DNA of 64,000 bases, taken from assembly GCA_016800925.1 (NCBI GenBank), contig JABCPU010000276.1, forward strand, positions 1 through 64,000, read 5' to 3'. This document shows, piece after piece, positions 10,474 through 23,301 of this stretch. Position 1 is the stretch's first letter, and each line of letters begins with the position of its first letter. Made by a program: the position numbers and the translations under genes. This DNA comes from Suillus spraguei (taxonomy: Eukaryota; Basidiomycota; Agaricomycetes; Boletales; Suillaceae). The notes below the pieces were generated by a model that saw nothing but the letters and a program-made list of their open reading frames with translations, was not told the origin of the DNA and made no database searches.

Positions 10474-12689
10474 TTACAATGCGGAAGGCTTCCACTCAGC
10501 AAGCCACTCCTTCATGTACATCAATCCTGCTGCCTGTACGACCGCGATAGTCGGATCTACAACGCCATTATCCGTGAGCATATCCGAGGTGTGGAACCCG
10601 TCGCTCATATAGATCGGCATGCTAGTAGTGTTAGGCTTATTCAGCCCATCAGCAGAGACAGTCCCCCCGCGCCAAGGGTCGCGCAGGCCGTTTGCGAAGA
10701 AGAGACGCGGGACATCCACGTTCCAACCAGCGTACATTGCGTTTGTCTCGGCGGTGGGAGTATTGGGCGGAGAAGCGAAGGCTTGGGGGAACATGTTGAC
10801 ACATTGGCGCTGATGATTGTTGATGAATAGTAATTTGTTACATCAAATCCACGTACCTCTATAAAACTTGGCTGGAGGATGCGACTCACGATCGCAGGTT
10901 GGCCTTCAGGAGGCCCGACCTGGTAGAAACCGATTTGGTTACACCTAACCAGATTGTCAGATTAGATATTGATGCGGATGAGAATGCATACACCATCCAA
11001 AACCACGATCTACCAGGATTATCCACGGTAACATTAGTCCAGTAGATGTCAGTTGGAACAAACGATCCAAGACAGGCTCTGGCTTCACCGTCAGGTAGTG
11101 CAAACGACATCAGGTCCCGAGAATACGTACTCCACATCCTGGTCCTGGCAGGCTTCGCCATCCAGATTAGCCATATTAATCAAAAATAAAATGGACCACC
11201 ATACTATATTCGTAGTACGTTGTGTTCCAAAAGTTGCCCCAAGCGTTAATAGCATTATCAAGTCCCCACCCGTCAGGTCCGGCATTGACACCATCCTTGA
11301 CCTCGAGTGCATCGCAGAACTCATAGAACATTGACCCTGGGCCATCATCAGGTTGCATAGATTGCCAATCCCATAGGTTGTATTCAACTATTGGTCCAAG
11401 CAGAGTTAGTCAGGATAAAAGACAAAAGACCAGATTGAGAAAAAGAAAAAGAGCATTGTCCAGGGACATATATACTCAGAGTCGACAGGTGACGCGACAG
11501 GTATACAGATGTCTGTTCTGTGCGAGTATTCAAGACTGAATGAAGTACAAGGACGACTCACGTGCAGCGGCGAAGTCGCCTACATGATTGAGACCACCCA
11601 AGGCAAATGCCTCCTGGAGCGTCCGAATTCCGGCTGTGTCGTTAGCCGCATACATCCCATCTAGGTAGGCGATCACTGCCTGTATATCAGAAGAGCAGTT
11701 CTGTGGCATGTACTCGCGAATAGGGGTGAAATAATCATAATAGTCACTAATTTTGGTCGAGAAGAGGCCGGAATTCATAAACGACCACATTGTTTGCATA
11801 TTTATCCGTGCAAATATGATTATGAAGGAAGAGAGAAGCAATTCATCACATCAATTGAAGTCGGCAATGATCGCAATAAAATGACATACGTGATCGTTTC
11901 CACGGTAGCAGAAGATAGATATCCAGCCCAGAAAATTCCCGGTTTGCTTTGAGTCGATCACCATGCTGAAAAAACAGCATCCGTTTGTGACACTCACTTG
12001 ACCATCGTATAGCTGGAAAGGGCTCCGAGTAGCTTCCTCCTACTAATATCCATGGCGCCTGACCCGGTTTCACAGCATCACCTCCAGGCATGGGAAGGTC
12101 GGCTGTGGTTGCAAAATACACGAGATCATCAATGGCCTGCTGGATGGTAAGGAGTGCGAGAGATTGTGACGTGAGGTTGTCGTATGGATTGGAGTCACCA
12201 AAGAAACGGTGTTCGATGAGGATGGCTGCACCATTTTGTTGCTGAGCAATGAGACCGTTGATGCTGTAATTGGTAACGAAGAATTCGTAGCCTGAAATCG
12301 AGTACTTTAAGAGAAAGGCAACAACGTATATAGTAAAACCAACCATCTGCGTTAACTTCTCCAGGCGTCATCAATATAATGGGACCGCCTTGAATGCACA
12401 TATCAGTATCACTTGAAACGTGTCTCGATCCTTGCGACACACCAGGCTCATAATATTCCCAGTTCATCCAGTATCGCTGTTGGAAGGTTCCCAGGTCTGG
12501 ATTATTGTGGTCGATGAGTTGATCGAAGTAGTAGACGGTCGTCATGTTTGGGAGTGCCGTGCCATTCGGCGAAGTGATAGAACGTTCCGGCACTGCAATT
12601 TTTGGAAGAGAAGGCATACCACGAAGCATGGCATCAGGAATGGCTGCTCCGGCGATGCTCGCAAGTAGCAGTGACGTGAGAGCCCACAT
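10474..12689 (-). CDS. Secreted serine peptidase, family S28 (copy 1)
   Basis: This encodes a prolyl-carboxypeptidase-type exopeptidase (S28; PRCP/DPP7-like) expected to act outside the cell on proline-containing peptides. The N terminus MWALTSLLLASIAGA is a signal peptide. The triad is visible: Ser in GGSYS, Asp in NGLRDPW and His in DGFHTSD. Also present are IEHRFFGDSNPY and several N-glycosylation sequons. About nine exons splice consistently. The frame breaks immediately after the catalytic Ser: copy 2 has a GGG (TCG-GGA-GCC) where this copy has only GG (12023-12029). The remaining exons are conserved in the other frame, so a base missing from a run is more likely than true decay. It is a tandem paralogue of the gene at 14487-16524, in the same orientation. 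The start could be the Met at 12719, but the one at 12689 gives a standard signal peptide. Confidence 0.88.
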
Positions 12690-12741
12690 CTTGATTGCAA
12701 GGGTTAGACTACACGACATAATCTGGGCGGGGGAGGGCCAT

Positions 12742-12748
12742 CTTATAG
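12742..12748 (-). promoter_or_regulatory. TATA-like element of S28 copy 1
   Basis: CTATAAGA on the minus strand lies about 55 bp upstream of the start codon at 12689. Copy 2 has a TATA box at the same relative place. Confidence 0.45.
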
Positions 12749-14486
12749 GTAGCCATCCCGCCGAGATGTGTAGGGAAGGCCACTTAGCGGCTCGATGTGC
12801 CTGGCTTAAAGCTGTCCAAAGAAAGTCGTCATGATTCCCCGGATCATGATGGTAAATTCTGAAACTACAAAAGTCATACCTGTAATTAGCGTGCCGGTGA
12901 AATTTTTAGAAGCTCACCGCTTGAATGAATATTAATGTGGAAATTGATGGAGAAATGCCAGCGCGTCCTGCAAATCATCTTACTACAGCGGATAGAAACT
13001 GCACGCGCCAGCATGCTTTGGGGATGACCGAGATTGTACTGCAGTCTGCAGTCTCTCGAGTCTCCAGCACCAGAGATTGCTCATTTCGCCACTTCAATAC
13101 TGCAGGAAAAGTGGGTAGAGTGCGTGGTTTGTTTTGATGTTCGGTAATGTCTTCATAAGTTTCGCTGTCTGCTGACTCAAACTTCTGTTAGCTGGCAGAT
13201 CGGTGTTCAATTCCGTAAGTACGCAATTTTGATGACCCCGTGTATTGTAAGCGGCAAGCGCAAATTGAGAATGCCACCCGGCCCACAAGTTATGAGAAAG
13301 GTCTGGAAATGCAAGTGACAGGTGAGGAGAACTTGAAAAAGGGCAAGTGGAACTTGGAAGATGCACAAGAATGTGCAAGGTAAATGAGGTCTAATATATT
13401 ATATTATATATTATAATAAATAATTCAAATTGGGGAGTTCAAAGTTGAATATTGAATTTGGAGGCCGAACTTTGACATCCCTTGATTTCGACTTGATTTC
13501 GAAGGATTTGACAACTCATTTTCGCCGCGTAGGAGTTCAATTGTTTGACATCCACCAGTAGCCTTCAACAGCACTCGAATCATCTGTTCAGAAGCATCTT
13601 CACCGACAATTCGAATGCCGTTGGCTACCCAGACCGCTCAAGCAATAATGGCCATGGGAATATTCTAAAATCTCCCCGCCTCACGACCAAACGGATTCTA
13701 TCCCAAATCCACCAAAGCTGATTTCATTTCTGAAACGCGAATCGACGTCCAAATTGAACTTTGATCTCCCTAGAATAATTGTGCTTAAGTTGGTCAAATT
13801 TTCGCCATGACAGCGCCAGGATGGTAAGTACCTCCTCCCTCTGAGTGCTTATTCTCTGCAGTATCGGGTGTACTAAAAGGAAATTGGCATGGGCTTAGCT
13901 GAGAGAGGTGGAGTTTGTCGGATGAAGCAGAATGTGATAACAGTTGCACTGCTGTAACCTGTTTATCACCGTGGCAATCGCACAGTCGGAAAAGTAGAAA
14001 TGGGCGAGGATGTCCGCTTTGTCTGGATAGTAATGCACACGAAAAAATGGATTTTGCATCGTGCTAATTGAGAAGGTCAAACCTACGCCCAGGGTGAGAA
14101 AGGCGTAGCAAGTAAATTCACAACGTCCTCCGAGTCGTCTTCTACGACCCATCGTGAGACGTTGATGCTGAAATGTTGTAAATTAGATCAACCAGCCGGC
14201 AATTTATCAGCAGAGAACTTCAAAATCGTGATACAACACCTGCCTGTATACCGGGGACTTCGTCATCTCAAGTCCTACAAAATGTCGATCACGGTGGGCC
14301 CGGCTAGGAATGCGTCCCAGAGTACTCAAGAGTCCTTCCAACATGATCTCAAAGGCTGCAAAGGGTCCTTCCGGTCAAGAGAGAACCCCATAAGAAACCA
14401 CTGGCAGCACCAGACATTCGTCATAACCTAGAATGTATAAGTTATAACTAATCACCGTGCCCGTGCATAAGATCTACGGCGAGCCA
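12749..14486. other. Intergenic region between the two S28 genes
   Basis: It holds AT-rich stretches (13390-13430, repeated TATAT) and no confident gene. An 85-codon minus-strand frame at 13895-14152 begins MGRRRRLGG and has one hydrophobic segment (CYAFLTLGVGLTFSI). It could be a small membrane protein but has no homology I recognise. An ATG followed directly by a good donor (13807-13825) has no convincing next exon. Confidence 0.35.
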
Positions 14487-16524
14487 TCAAGCAGAAGGCT
14501 TCCATTCAGCAAGCCACTCCTTCATGTACATCAATCCTGCTTCCTGTACGGCAGCGACTGTCGCATCTACAATACCGTTCTGTACGATCAAGTCCGTGCA
14601 GTGGAATCCATCGCCTTCATAGATCGGCCTGCTGGTAGTGTTAGGCTTATTCAGCCCATCAGCAGAGACAGTTGCCTCGCGCCAAGGATCACGCAAGCCG
14701 TTGGCGAAGAAGAGACGCGGGATATCTACATCCCAACCAGCGTACATTGCGTTCGTCTCTGCCGTGGTAGGCTGAGGTGGACAGTGGAATGCTTCAGGGA
14801 ACATATTGACGCATTGACGCTGACGATGATGTCGACGAGTGGTCATCTTTCAAGTCATGCCGTACATACCTGTCCATAAGTAGGTTGGAGGATGCGGCTC
14901 ACGATGGCAGGCTCGCACTCGGGAGGGCCAACCTGATACCATCCAACTTGGTTGCACCTGGAATGACTGTCAGCGTGGACATTGAAGCGAATGAGAATAC
15001 CTACACCATCCAGTACCATGACCTGTTTGCATTATTCACGGTGGCATTAGTCCAGTAGGGCTGGCTCGTGTTATACGTCCCAAGACAGGTCCTAGTTTCA
15101 CCGTCAGCCAATCAGGACAACTATGTTCCAAGGATACATACTCGGCATCCTCGGATCCACAGACTTCACTTCAAGTTCAGTCAAGTCAACTAACTCAAAT
15201 GGATCGCCCTACCATAATTGTAGTACGTGGTATTCCAAAAGTTGCCCAAGAGTATATGGCGTTTTCAAGTCCCCATCCTTCAGGTCCGGCACTGATACCA
15301 TTCTTGACCTCGAGTGCATCACAGAACTCGAAGAAAATTGCTCCTGGGCCGACATCAGGCTGCAGAGATTGCCAGTCGAACAGGTTATCTTGAACTGTTG
15401 GTTCAAGTAGGGCCAGTTAGGATAACAAAGTAATGGATCTGTGCTCTCTGTCATAGACAAACAGAGTGACTCACGTGCGGTAGCGAAGTCTTCTACGTGT
15501 ACAACATCGCCGAGACCAAATATCTCCTTGAGCATCTGGATTCCAGCGGTGTCACCAGCCTCGTACATGATATCCAAATAGGAGATCACTGCCTCTACGT
15601 CAGAAGAACAGTTCTGTGGCATGTGCTCGCGAATTGGGCTGAAATAGTCATAATAGTTGCTGTTTTGGTTGACAAAGTAAGGAGAACCGTCAGCAGGAAA
15701 TAAGCAACGATTGCATCAAAACGACTTACGTGATTGCCTCTACGACGCCGGAAGATGAATAACCAGCCCAGAAGATTCCTGGTTTTCTTTGCGTCGATCA
15801 CTAGACTGAAACAACAGTGTCATTTCTTGACTCACTTGACCATTGTCCAACTTGTGAGGGCTCCCGAATAGCTTCCTCCGATTAGTATCCACGGTGCCTG
15901 ACCTGGCTTCACAGCATCACCCCCAGGCATGGGAAGATCGGCTGTGGTCGCAAAATATACGAGATCATCAATGGCCTGCTGAATGGTGAGGAACGCAAGA
16001 GATTGTGACGTGAGGTCGTCGTATGGATTGGAATAGCCAAAGAAACGGTGTTCGATGATGATGGCTGCACCATTGTGTTGTTGAGCAATGAGACCGTTGA
16101 TGGTTTCATTGGTAGTGTAGGCTTCGAAGCCTGATCAAGTGCTTGAGAGAGAAAACCACAAACTGAGTAACATGACACTCACCATCTGCGTTACTTTCTC
16201 CAGGTGTCATCAAGATGATAGGACCACCTTCATTGTATCACATTAACATCGAGCGCGCCTCCATCCTCCCAACATACCAGGCTTATAGAACTCCCAGTTC
16301 ATCCAGTACCGCTGCTGGAAGGTTCCAAGCTCTGCATTATTGTGATCTATGAGCTGGTCAAAGTGGTAGACGGTCGTAATGGGTGGGAGCGGTGTGCCGT
16401 CGAATGAAGTGAAGGAACGTTCAGGCACGGAGAGCTTAGGGAGAGAATGCATGCCACGAAGCATGGCATTAGGGATAGCTGCTCGGGCGACACTTCCAAG
16501 TAGGAGCAACGTAATAGCCCACAT
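14487..16524 (-). CDS. Secreted serine peptidase, family S28 (copy 2)
   Basis: This is a tandem paralogue of the gene at 10474-12689, with the same exon plan and the same predicted role as a secreted proline-specific exopeptidase. It has the signal peptide MWAITLLLLGSVARA, an intact nucleophile motif GGSYSGALTS, Asp in NGLRDPW and His in a DGFHCTD motif. The short exons around 15100-15200 splice to give CGSEDAE joined to TCLGTYN. One frame break is visible: the run at 15244-15246 has three C where copy 1 has four. This turns the WGNFWNTTYY-type motif into WATFGIPRTT, after which the remaining exons resume the family sequence. A missing base in a run is the likely cause. A TATA box lies 62 bp upstream. 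Confidence 0.88.
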
Positions 16525-16584
16525 GATGCCAAACCTCAATCGTGAGGATGGGATTAGGAAAATACGGATGAGCAAACTAAATCA

Positions 16585-16591
16585 TTTTATA
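16585..16591 (-). promoter_or_regulatory. TATA box of S28 copy 2
   Basis: TATAAAA on the minus strand, about 62 bp upstream of the ATG at 16524. Confidence 0.6.
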
Positions 16592-17244
16592 GTCATGGGA
16601 GGATGCGTAAATAGGTTCATGTGTTATTCCTCGATGTATAAGAAAAGCCGAGGAGGATATAATTGGACGTAGCTGCAGGTTTGCCAAATTGTTCGTGAAA
16701 GGACCCAATGATGGATTTATACCTCGACAGTATCTTTCCACAGTCTTTCAGATCGGGGTTTTTTCACATGCGCTAACCTATCTCCTTCAGAGAAGCTCTC
16801 GCTCATTCCCTCAAGGTTCTCGTCGAGTTCCTCTCGACCTACGTGGCCGCCGTGCAGTGCTTACATCACCCCACGAGTCCACGAGGGCTGGGAGGAACAA
16901 TTCACGATCTACGGGAGGTTTCGGAAGAGAATTTCGCAGGACGGTCTTCATAAATCAGTTAAATCGTCCGGCGTATGGCATGTTGCCTATATGCCAACTG
17001 TGTGTTGTGTCATTCTTTCCTCCACACATCAATGTCCGAGTTTTTAGACATCCGAAAAACCACTGTACGACCTAGGATGCGACTGCTGGGGGAAAACCTG
17101 AGACTGGCTGTGTGGTTGCTGGACAATGCAACAGTTGGAATAGGAGGGGGAAAGGTGGCGGGAAAGTAACTTGGGTAGGTGAGATCCTGCAGAAGAAGCT
17201 GAGCAAAATGCGCCACAAACATCATGAGAAACATACATGTGGCG
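16592..17244. other. Intergenic region, no supported gene
   Basis: Several plus-strand frames of 60-130 codons overlap here, but none has family motifs or a coherent intron plan. I see no repeat or RNA feature. Confidence 0.35.
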
Positions 17245-17454
17245 TCAGTTGGTGAGATCGGATAATGGACATTCCCGTAGCACGGAAGCGACGGCGCCCG
17301 ATGTTGCAAAACCTGCGATGACTCCAACTCCGACAATTCCTCCTCCTCCAACAACAACAACACTGCATGTAGCATCAACGTTTTGAACATCGAAGATCCT
17401 GTGCCTGGTGTAGGCATTGAAGATACTTGATACTTTGATTGGAACAGGTGTCGA
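17245..17454 (-). CDS. Possible 3' exon of a small Gly-rich membrane protein
   Basis: A minus-strand frame without its own ATG ends at 17245. It encodes a hydrophobic Gly/Val stretch (CSVVVVVGGGGIVGVGVIAG) followed by FATSGAVASVL. The pattern resembles interferon-inducible 6-16/IFI27-like proteins common in mushroom genomes. An acceptor (GTGCAG) lies at the 5' side, and a possible upstream exon near 17560-17625 reads MFNAMAAELDGG. The GTT codon run may simply be a microsatellite, so this call is tentative. Confidence 0.3.
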   Translation of the reverse strand, partial: STPVPIKVSSIFNAYTRHRIFDVQNVDATCSVVVVGGGGIVGVGVIAGFATSGAVASVLRECPLSDLTN

Positions 17455-19417
17455 TACCCTGCACTTGTGGTCGAAGTGGGTACGCTAGTGAATAGCAGCT
17501 TGGTCGACTCGGATCCTGGTAGATATCTACAAGTGAAAACCGATGTTTATGTACACCGTAGAAAAGTTATGCGGGTGATGCTGACCTCCGTCCAGTTCCG
17601 CTGCCATGGCGTTGAACATGTTGTTGATTACCTTTTAAGACAAGTCAAGGTACAACAATTGGAATGCCGTGTCTACTTACAACATTCAGGTAGGCCTAAT
17701 TCTGAACCGAGATGCCGGTTAGAATGGTTCGGATATCTGCACCTCTGACCGTAAAAAGAAGTTCAAGGTTCGAGAACATGAGCTCGCAGACTGACAATTG
17801 AAGAGACGCGGAACAATTGAATCTCCAAGAACTTCAGCTTTGAAGAAATAAGTACCTCATGAAGTCGAGCATACTTGATGCGACTCACCTCTCAACTGTG
17901 ACTCACGCCCTGACACTCCACAGACGCACGGAGCGAGTAAGTTATTGGCAAGGGTTGGCTCCACCAAGCACAGGCCCTGGGGGTGAGCATAGTTCATCTG
18001 ATATCACACGACCATGCGGTTAGAGTAGTAAGGCAAAGAAAGCAAAAGCTCGATTAAGGGCATCGCGAGTGACAGCTGGCACGGGCCGCACAGCTTTATT
18101 GCAATTTGCATGTGCGTTCCCAGTTTCCCCTAGGTTCGTAACTGTTCTGATGAGTCTGGCTGGGCATGTTTAACATAGCGGTTAACATTGATCTTGGATG
18201 GAGTGGTGCGCCACACTGGCAGAGGCGAAGCGAAGAGTTTAGCAGATAGGACGGTGCCGGCCGCTCATCACTTGTTTGTAGTAATATATATGTACGTACC
18301 TCCGGCACGGGCCACCGGCACCTGCTTGAATTTGATAGTCCGAATGAGTCCTGCTCCCACCCAATGCACGGCGCATTTCCTAGTGTTCAAGAAAGTTTCA
18401 GTTTCTGGGCTCATCATCAAGTACTTGGTGTCAACATCATCATGTTCTACCAATCTCCGGCAGGACCCAGTACATGATAACTATTTCTTCCTGCAACTTC
18501 GTTTTTTCTCGCTCGTAGCAACTTGCAAGTGGTAAGAAAAGACGTCGAGTCAGAAACAGCATATGCGAACGAGTATTCCACGCCAGCTTATCTGCCAACT
18601 TGAATTCAGATACCTTGTTAAGGTGTCCCTGTGTTAAATATTAATAATGTTGTGGAATGCCCCAATTCTGGTGAGCTCTGACGCTCTGCCGCCAGGTAAT
18701 TTGAAACGTTCCACTAACTGTCGTAGTGCCATGCCAGGATCATGCATAAATTTCTGATCTCCTTGGGCTGCTTGATCCTGACCGCAATAAGCAGAGCTGG
18801 CCGGTGCCAGAGTCTCCACGTAATTCGCTCAGTGTCTCCTGGAGAGACTGAGCCGGTTGATACGGTTTTGCGATATATTGTTCGCCTTGGACACTATCGA
18901 TGGAGAATACAATAGAATTGTATCAGATCGTAGTGTCATTGTACAAGCCAGAGCATGGCCCCCGATGAAGCAAGTTGACGATAAAGGATGCTAATTGCTA
19001 CTGCAATTTGCAGTATGTAGTTTTTTGTGTTCCTGATACCCCCCAGTACATTCGGTATACCATAGTAGACCGGCACTGTGTACAGACTTGAAATCTATCT
19101 CATCGCCCTTTCACCTGAACAACGAGAATATCAATATTGCGTGCTCTTTCTCAATATCCTATGGGCGAGATTGAAGACTCATCATGATCATCTACCAATA
19201 CTTCTCATAGTAGCCATTTGAGATAAGAAATAACATTGGTGATGGTATAGGAAAGTTCGAGAGGTTTTGATAGATTTAGATTTGATATCTTATGGTATAT
19301 CGCCCCGTCAGCAAATATCAATGCCTCGTCATTGAGGTACACTTTCGTCTTGTATAATTCGTGTTGTACATTGCAAGCCACCAGCCGATAGTCCATCTTC
19401 TAATGATAAAAGTGACT
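17455..19417. other. Intergenic region, no supported gene
   Basis: It contains the possible upstream exon noted for 17245-17454 and otherwise only short frames. A 63-codon minus-strand frame (19205-19396) directly downstream of the MMS2 gene has plausible composition but no recognised family. It may be 3' untranslated sequence of that gene. Confidence 0.35.
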
Positions 19418-20132
19418 CTAGAAGTTACTCCCCTCTGGAGGCTGGAGAAGCTTCCGATTGTTGGGTGTCGCCATCTCCCTGCGTAGGCAGGATATCAGTA
19501 ACATGATCGCAAATTCTTGTTAAGAGAAATAGAGATAAGAAAGGATGGGTGCATACCTCCTGATACCAACGAGGATGGTCTCGATACTACTGTCCCGCCC
19601 CCACTGAGAGAGCACATTGAGCCTCAAAGGATCAATCTTGCCATCGATCTGGGACACAAAAGGAAGGTTTACACGAGAGAGGAAGTGAACAGTGGGTGGC
19701 TTTTCAGGGTAATCGTCACCACAATGGATCTTCAGGCTATAGATACGGTTCTCGTGGACAGTCTGCTCCGTGTTGTGCAAATAAATCAGCGTATTTTCAA
19801 GGGCAGATAATACAGGCAGAAGAGCGTCCCCGAAGAGATTTACAGAAGCGTTGAGAGATACAGTGACGAATCCAGTATCAAGTACATCGATCAGCAAGCG
19901 ATATAGTACTAACTGAAAGCACGTACATGTCCTGGGCCAAGAATTGTTCCATTCCAGTTGCTCATCATTATATCTTCGCTATCCATAAGACCATACGAAC
20001 AACTGCCATCTCCTATGCCTTTCTCTCCTTTCTCCAGCTCTTCTAGTAGGCGGAAGTTGCGGGGAACTGTAGGAAATCAGTTGACGTTAACTCGTGTTGC
20101 AATCCATTATCGGATTTACCTCTGGCCGCCAT
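19418..20132 (-). CDS. MMS2: Ubiquitin E2 variant Mms2/Uev1
   Basis: This is the catalytically inactive partner of Ubc13 that directs synthesis of Lys63-linked ubiquitin chains in post-replication DNA repair and endocytic sorting. Four exons join in frame: [21 protein letters not shown] through [35 protein letters not shown] and NLPFV through ILVGIRR; and [19 protein letters not shown]. The length of about 140 residues fits the family. The position where active E2s carry the catalytic Cys lies in [12 protein letters not shown], which has no Cys, as expected of a UEV. The start is fixed by the tiny first exon at 20120-20132. It is transcribed divergently from HSE1, 192 bp away. Confidence 0.95.
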
Positions 20133-20324
20133 CGTCCTCGGTGGAATTGAAAATAAGTGATGGTATATGTATGACTTTGGACTAAGATAGCGGCTCAGTG
20201 GGAGGAACGGGTATTTGCGGCATAGCACTGCCTCCGCAGCCGCGCAGTTACTAACTCACTACTGATCACTGTACCGCCAGCACATTCGTGGTCTTGTTCA
20301 ACGACAAGGTAGCTTAAAGCAACC
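20133..20324. promoter_or_regulatory. Divergent promoter between MMS2 and HSE1
   Basis: Only 192 bp separate the two start codons, so the genes must share this interval as a bidirectional promoter with both 5' untranslated leaders. No clear TATA box is visible on either strand. Confidence 0.6.
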
Positions 20325-23301
20325 ATGTTTAAAGCAAATCAACCAAATCCTTATGATGATATAGTGGGTGCGTGTGCGATTCTCACTGTGCTAACCATTG
20401 TATTCTGATACAACGTCTTGAACGCCTCAGCCAAGGCTACCGACGAGAATTTGACAGGTGAGAACTGGGAGGTCATTCTCAATTTATGTGATAAAGTGCA
20501 GGAAGAGGGCGAACAAGGGTGAGCTTCTCGCTGTATTATGATATCAAACCAATCAATTTGTTGGTATCTAATATCCGATCCTGACGATAATTGTGTTTGA
20601 TAGTGCCCGTAACGTGATTGCAGCACTCTTAAAACGTCTGGCTCATCGCAGCCCCAATGTACAACTCTACGCACTCTCGCTAGGAGAGTCTCTCTCAAAG
20701 AATTGTGGTATCGACCTTCATCGCGAACTTGCGAGCCGAGCATTTACTGGGGCATTGGAGAAGCTTGTCGTTGATCGGGTGCGTGCATACTTCTACTTGG
20801 AGACTGTCCTTGAGTCCCGATTTGACACTACTCTACGTTATGCTCCTAACTAAACTGACTCGGATGCATGACAGACAACACATGAAAAAGTTCGTCGGAG
20901 GGCTCTCGGCCTCATCGCGATGTGGACAGCAGAGTTTGAACACGACCCCACTCTAGGAATTATGGAGACTTGTTACAATAATCTGAAAGCAAAGAGTACG
21001 TTTCTTCGATTCCCCTTTACCCAACCCCCTTCTACACGAATCCTGGTTCCCATCACTCTCTCCTTTTATGGTATCCCCGCTCATCCCTTGACTCAATAGG
21101 CTATCAATTCGAAACCCCCTCGGAGCCAGCCCCTCCTAGTGTCGACGACGAGGCACGACGACGTGAGGAGGAGGAACTCCAGCGAGCCCTCGAAATCAGC
21201 ATGCGTGACAAGGGTGGGCGATCTACTTATGCACCTACTGCCTCAGCTGGCTCCTCCGGTGCAGCTGCAAAACATGCATCTGGGTATGTTCCAGCGCGGT
21301 CGCCGAGTCCAAAGGCTCCCGCGTATGCAGCAAATAATTACCATTCAAACGCTAAGACAACGTCGGGATATTCTGCCACGAGTGGCGGAGTTTCAGCCAT
21401 AGCTGCCTCTTCGACGTCGTCGTTGCCATCCCAAGTCTCTACACCAGTAGTCACTCGTGTCCGCGCTCTGCACACGTTCGAGCCTACGGAACCGGGCGAA
21501 CTGGCCTTTGAAAAGGGTGAAGTGATCAAGGTTGTGGACCGAGGCTACAAAGATTGGTGGCGAGGGCAATTGAAGGGACGCACAGGAATATTTCCTGTAA
21601 ATTATGTTGTACGTCTTTTTGCTTCTACTTAATCATCATAATGATCGGCTCACATCTTCACGATCGCTGTTACGCCCATTCTGCTCCATGTGTTTGCCAT
21701 TCCATTATTGATTTCGCTATGTGCAGGAAGCTCTCCCTGAGCCAACTGCTGCTGAGCTTGCGCGTGAGGCAGAACAAGAAGCGGCTGTCTTCGCTCAAGC
21801 TGCGAATGTCGATCAACTATTGTCAATGCTAAGGAATTTGGATGCTTCCAGAGAGAACCTAGCCGATAACGAGGAGATTCAGGAATTATACCGCTCGTGC
21901 ATGGCGCTCCGTCCCAAGATTGTCAAGCTCATTGACAAGTACAACCAGAAGCGGGGTACGGTTTCTTTCCCTTGGATGCTACTTAAATCGTGTTGATGCA
22001 TCACACAGCTGATTTGGTATCAATGAACGAGTCCTTTGTGAAAGCACGTACGATATTTGATAGGATAATGGAAGACAGCCTTGCGCGTCACACTGCCAGT
22101 AAGCAAGACAGCTGTTTATTAGCACTAGATCTCCTCATATTCTGCAGTGTATGATTCCGGTCCGCACCCGGCACAGCCCTACGGATACGGTTATGATCAA
22201 CCCCAGCCATATGGGTATGGAGGCCCCAATAATGCTTATCAGCATCAGCCCGAGCATCAGCCGCAATCTCAGCCTTATCCTGGACCACCGCAACAACCCG
22301 ACCCTGCATATGCGTACCAACAAGGGCAAGTTCACGGCGTCCACGTCGGCGGGGCCCCGTACCCTCAGCCTGCACAAACGCCCTACCCACAGACTTCGCA
22401 CACGCATTATCCTCAGCAACAGCCTCAACAGCAATCTCAGCAACAACCTCATCCTCAGCAGCAACCTCATCCTCAGCAGCAACCTCATCCCCAACAGCAA
22501 CAACCACAGACACAGCAGCCTGCTGAGTATTTGCCCGGAGTACATGCCCAACAGCCGCAAACTCAGCAACAACCTCAAATGGCTGGCCCGCCTTACGTTT
22601 TCGATCCAAACGCAACATACCCGGATCCAAACGCTCAAGCATGGGCGCAATACTACGCCCAGGGTGGGACGGATACCGCTGGGGCGGTGTACTTTATTTC
22701 GGTGCCAGGCGTAAGTGATGCACCGTCGCCGCCAGAGCAAACTCCTCAATCGCACCAACCATCACTGGATCCATACCAAGCTCAGGCTCAGCAATCACCT
22801 GCACAGCAGGAAGCCATACATCAATCGCCGACTTACCAGCACGCAACGTACATGAGCCCCAACTCCCAACAAAGCCAATACTCCCCGCAGCCATACTATC
22901 AAGACCCTGCATCTGCCCCGCAGACGTCAGCCCCACAGGTATCACCGACCACTGCAATTGGTGGCATACCTTCACTGCAACGGACATCGTCTGTAACTGC
23001 AAGTGGCCCGGCCTCATATAGCTATCATTCTCCATCACCTCAGCAACAACTCTCTCCAACTGGACAGAATGCATATGCTGGACCGGGGTCTGAGGGGCAC
23101 GGGTATGCGCCGCCGGCAAGCGATGGTTATGGGCCATCTGCAGCAGGTAGCTATGCTCAGAGTCCGCTATCAGGGCCAGGGCATGGGAGTTCACCGTCGC
23201 GCGAGTACCCACAAGGTCCTGGGGCGCATGGTGGTGTGCATGCTTTACAAAACCAATTTTTGGACATGTCGATTGGAGGTCCACAGGTTGCGACGTCGTG
23301 A
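20325..23301 (+). CDS. HSE1: ESCRT-0 subunit Hse1 (STAM homologue)
   Basis: Hse1 pairs with Vps27 on endosomes and sorts ubiquitinated membrane proteins into multivesicular bodies. Domain order, in about 800 residues: a VHS domain over the first 140 or so ([49 protein letters not shown]); a UIM ([12 protein letters not shown]); an SH3 domain ([34 protein letters not shown]); a GAT-like helical region ([29 protein letters not shown]); and a long Pro/Gln-rich tail with PHPQQQ repeats (from about 22150). Eight exons splice in frame with no break. The start ATG at 20325 begins [12 protein letters not shown], typical of the family. The tail is long and low in complexity compared with the yeast protein. 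Confidence 0.95.

Noticed and set aside
22088..22758. Minus-strand frames of 184 and 207 codons rich in Arg/Leu or Ala/Glu
   Set aside because: They are antisense to the CAG/CCT-rich tail exon of HSE1, which has clear frame continuity.
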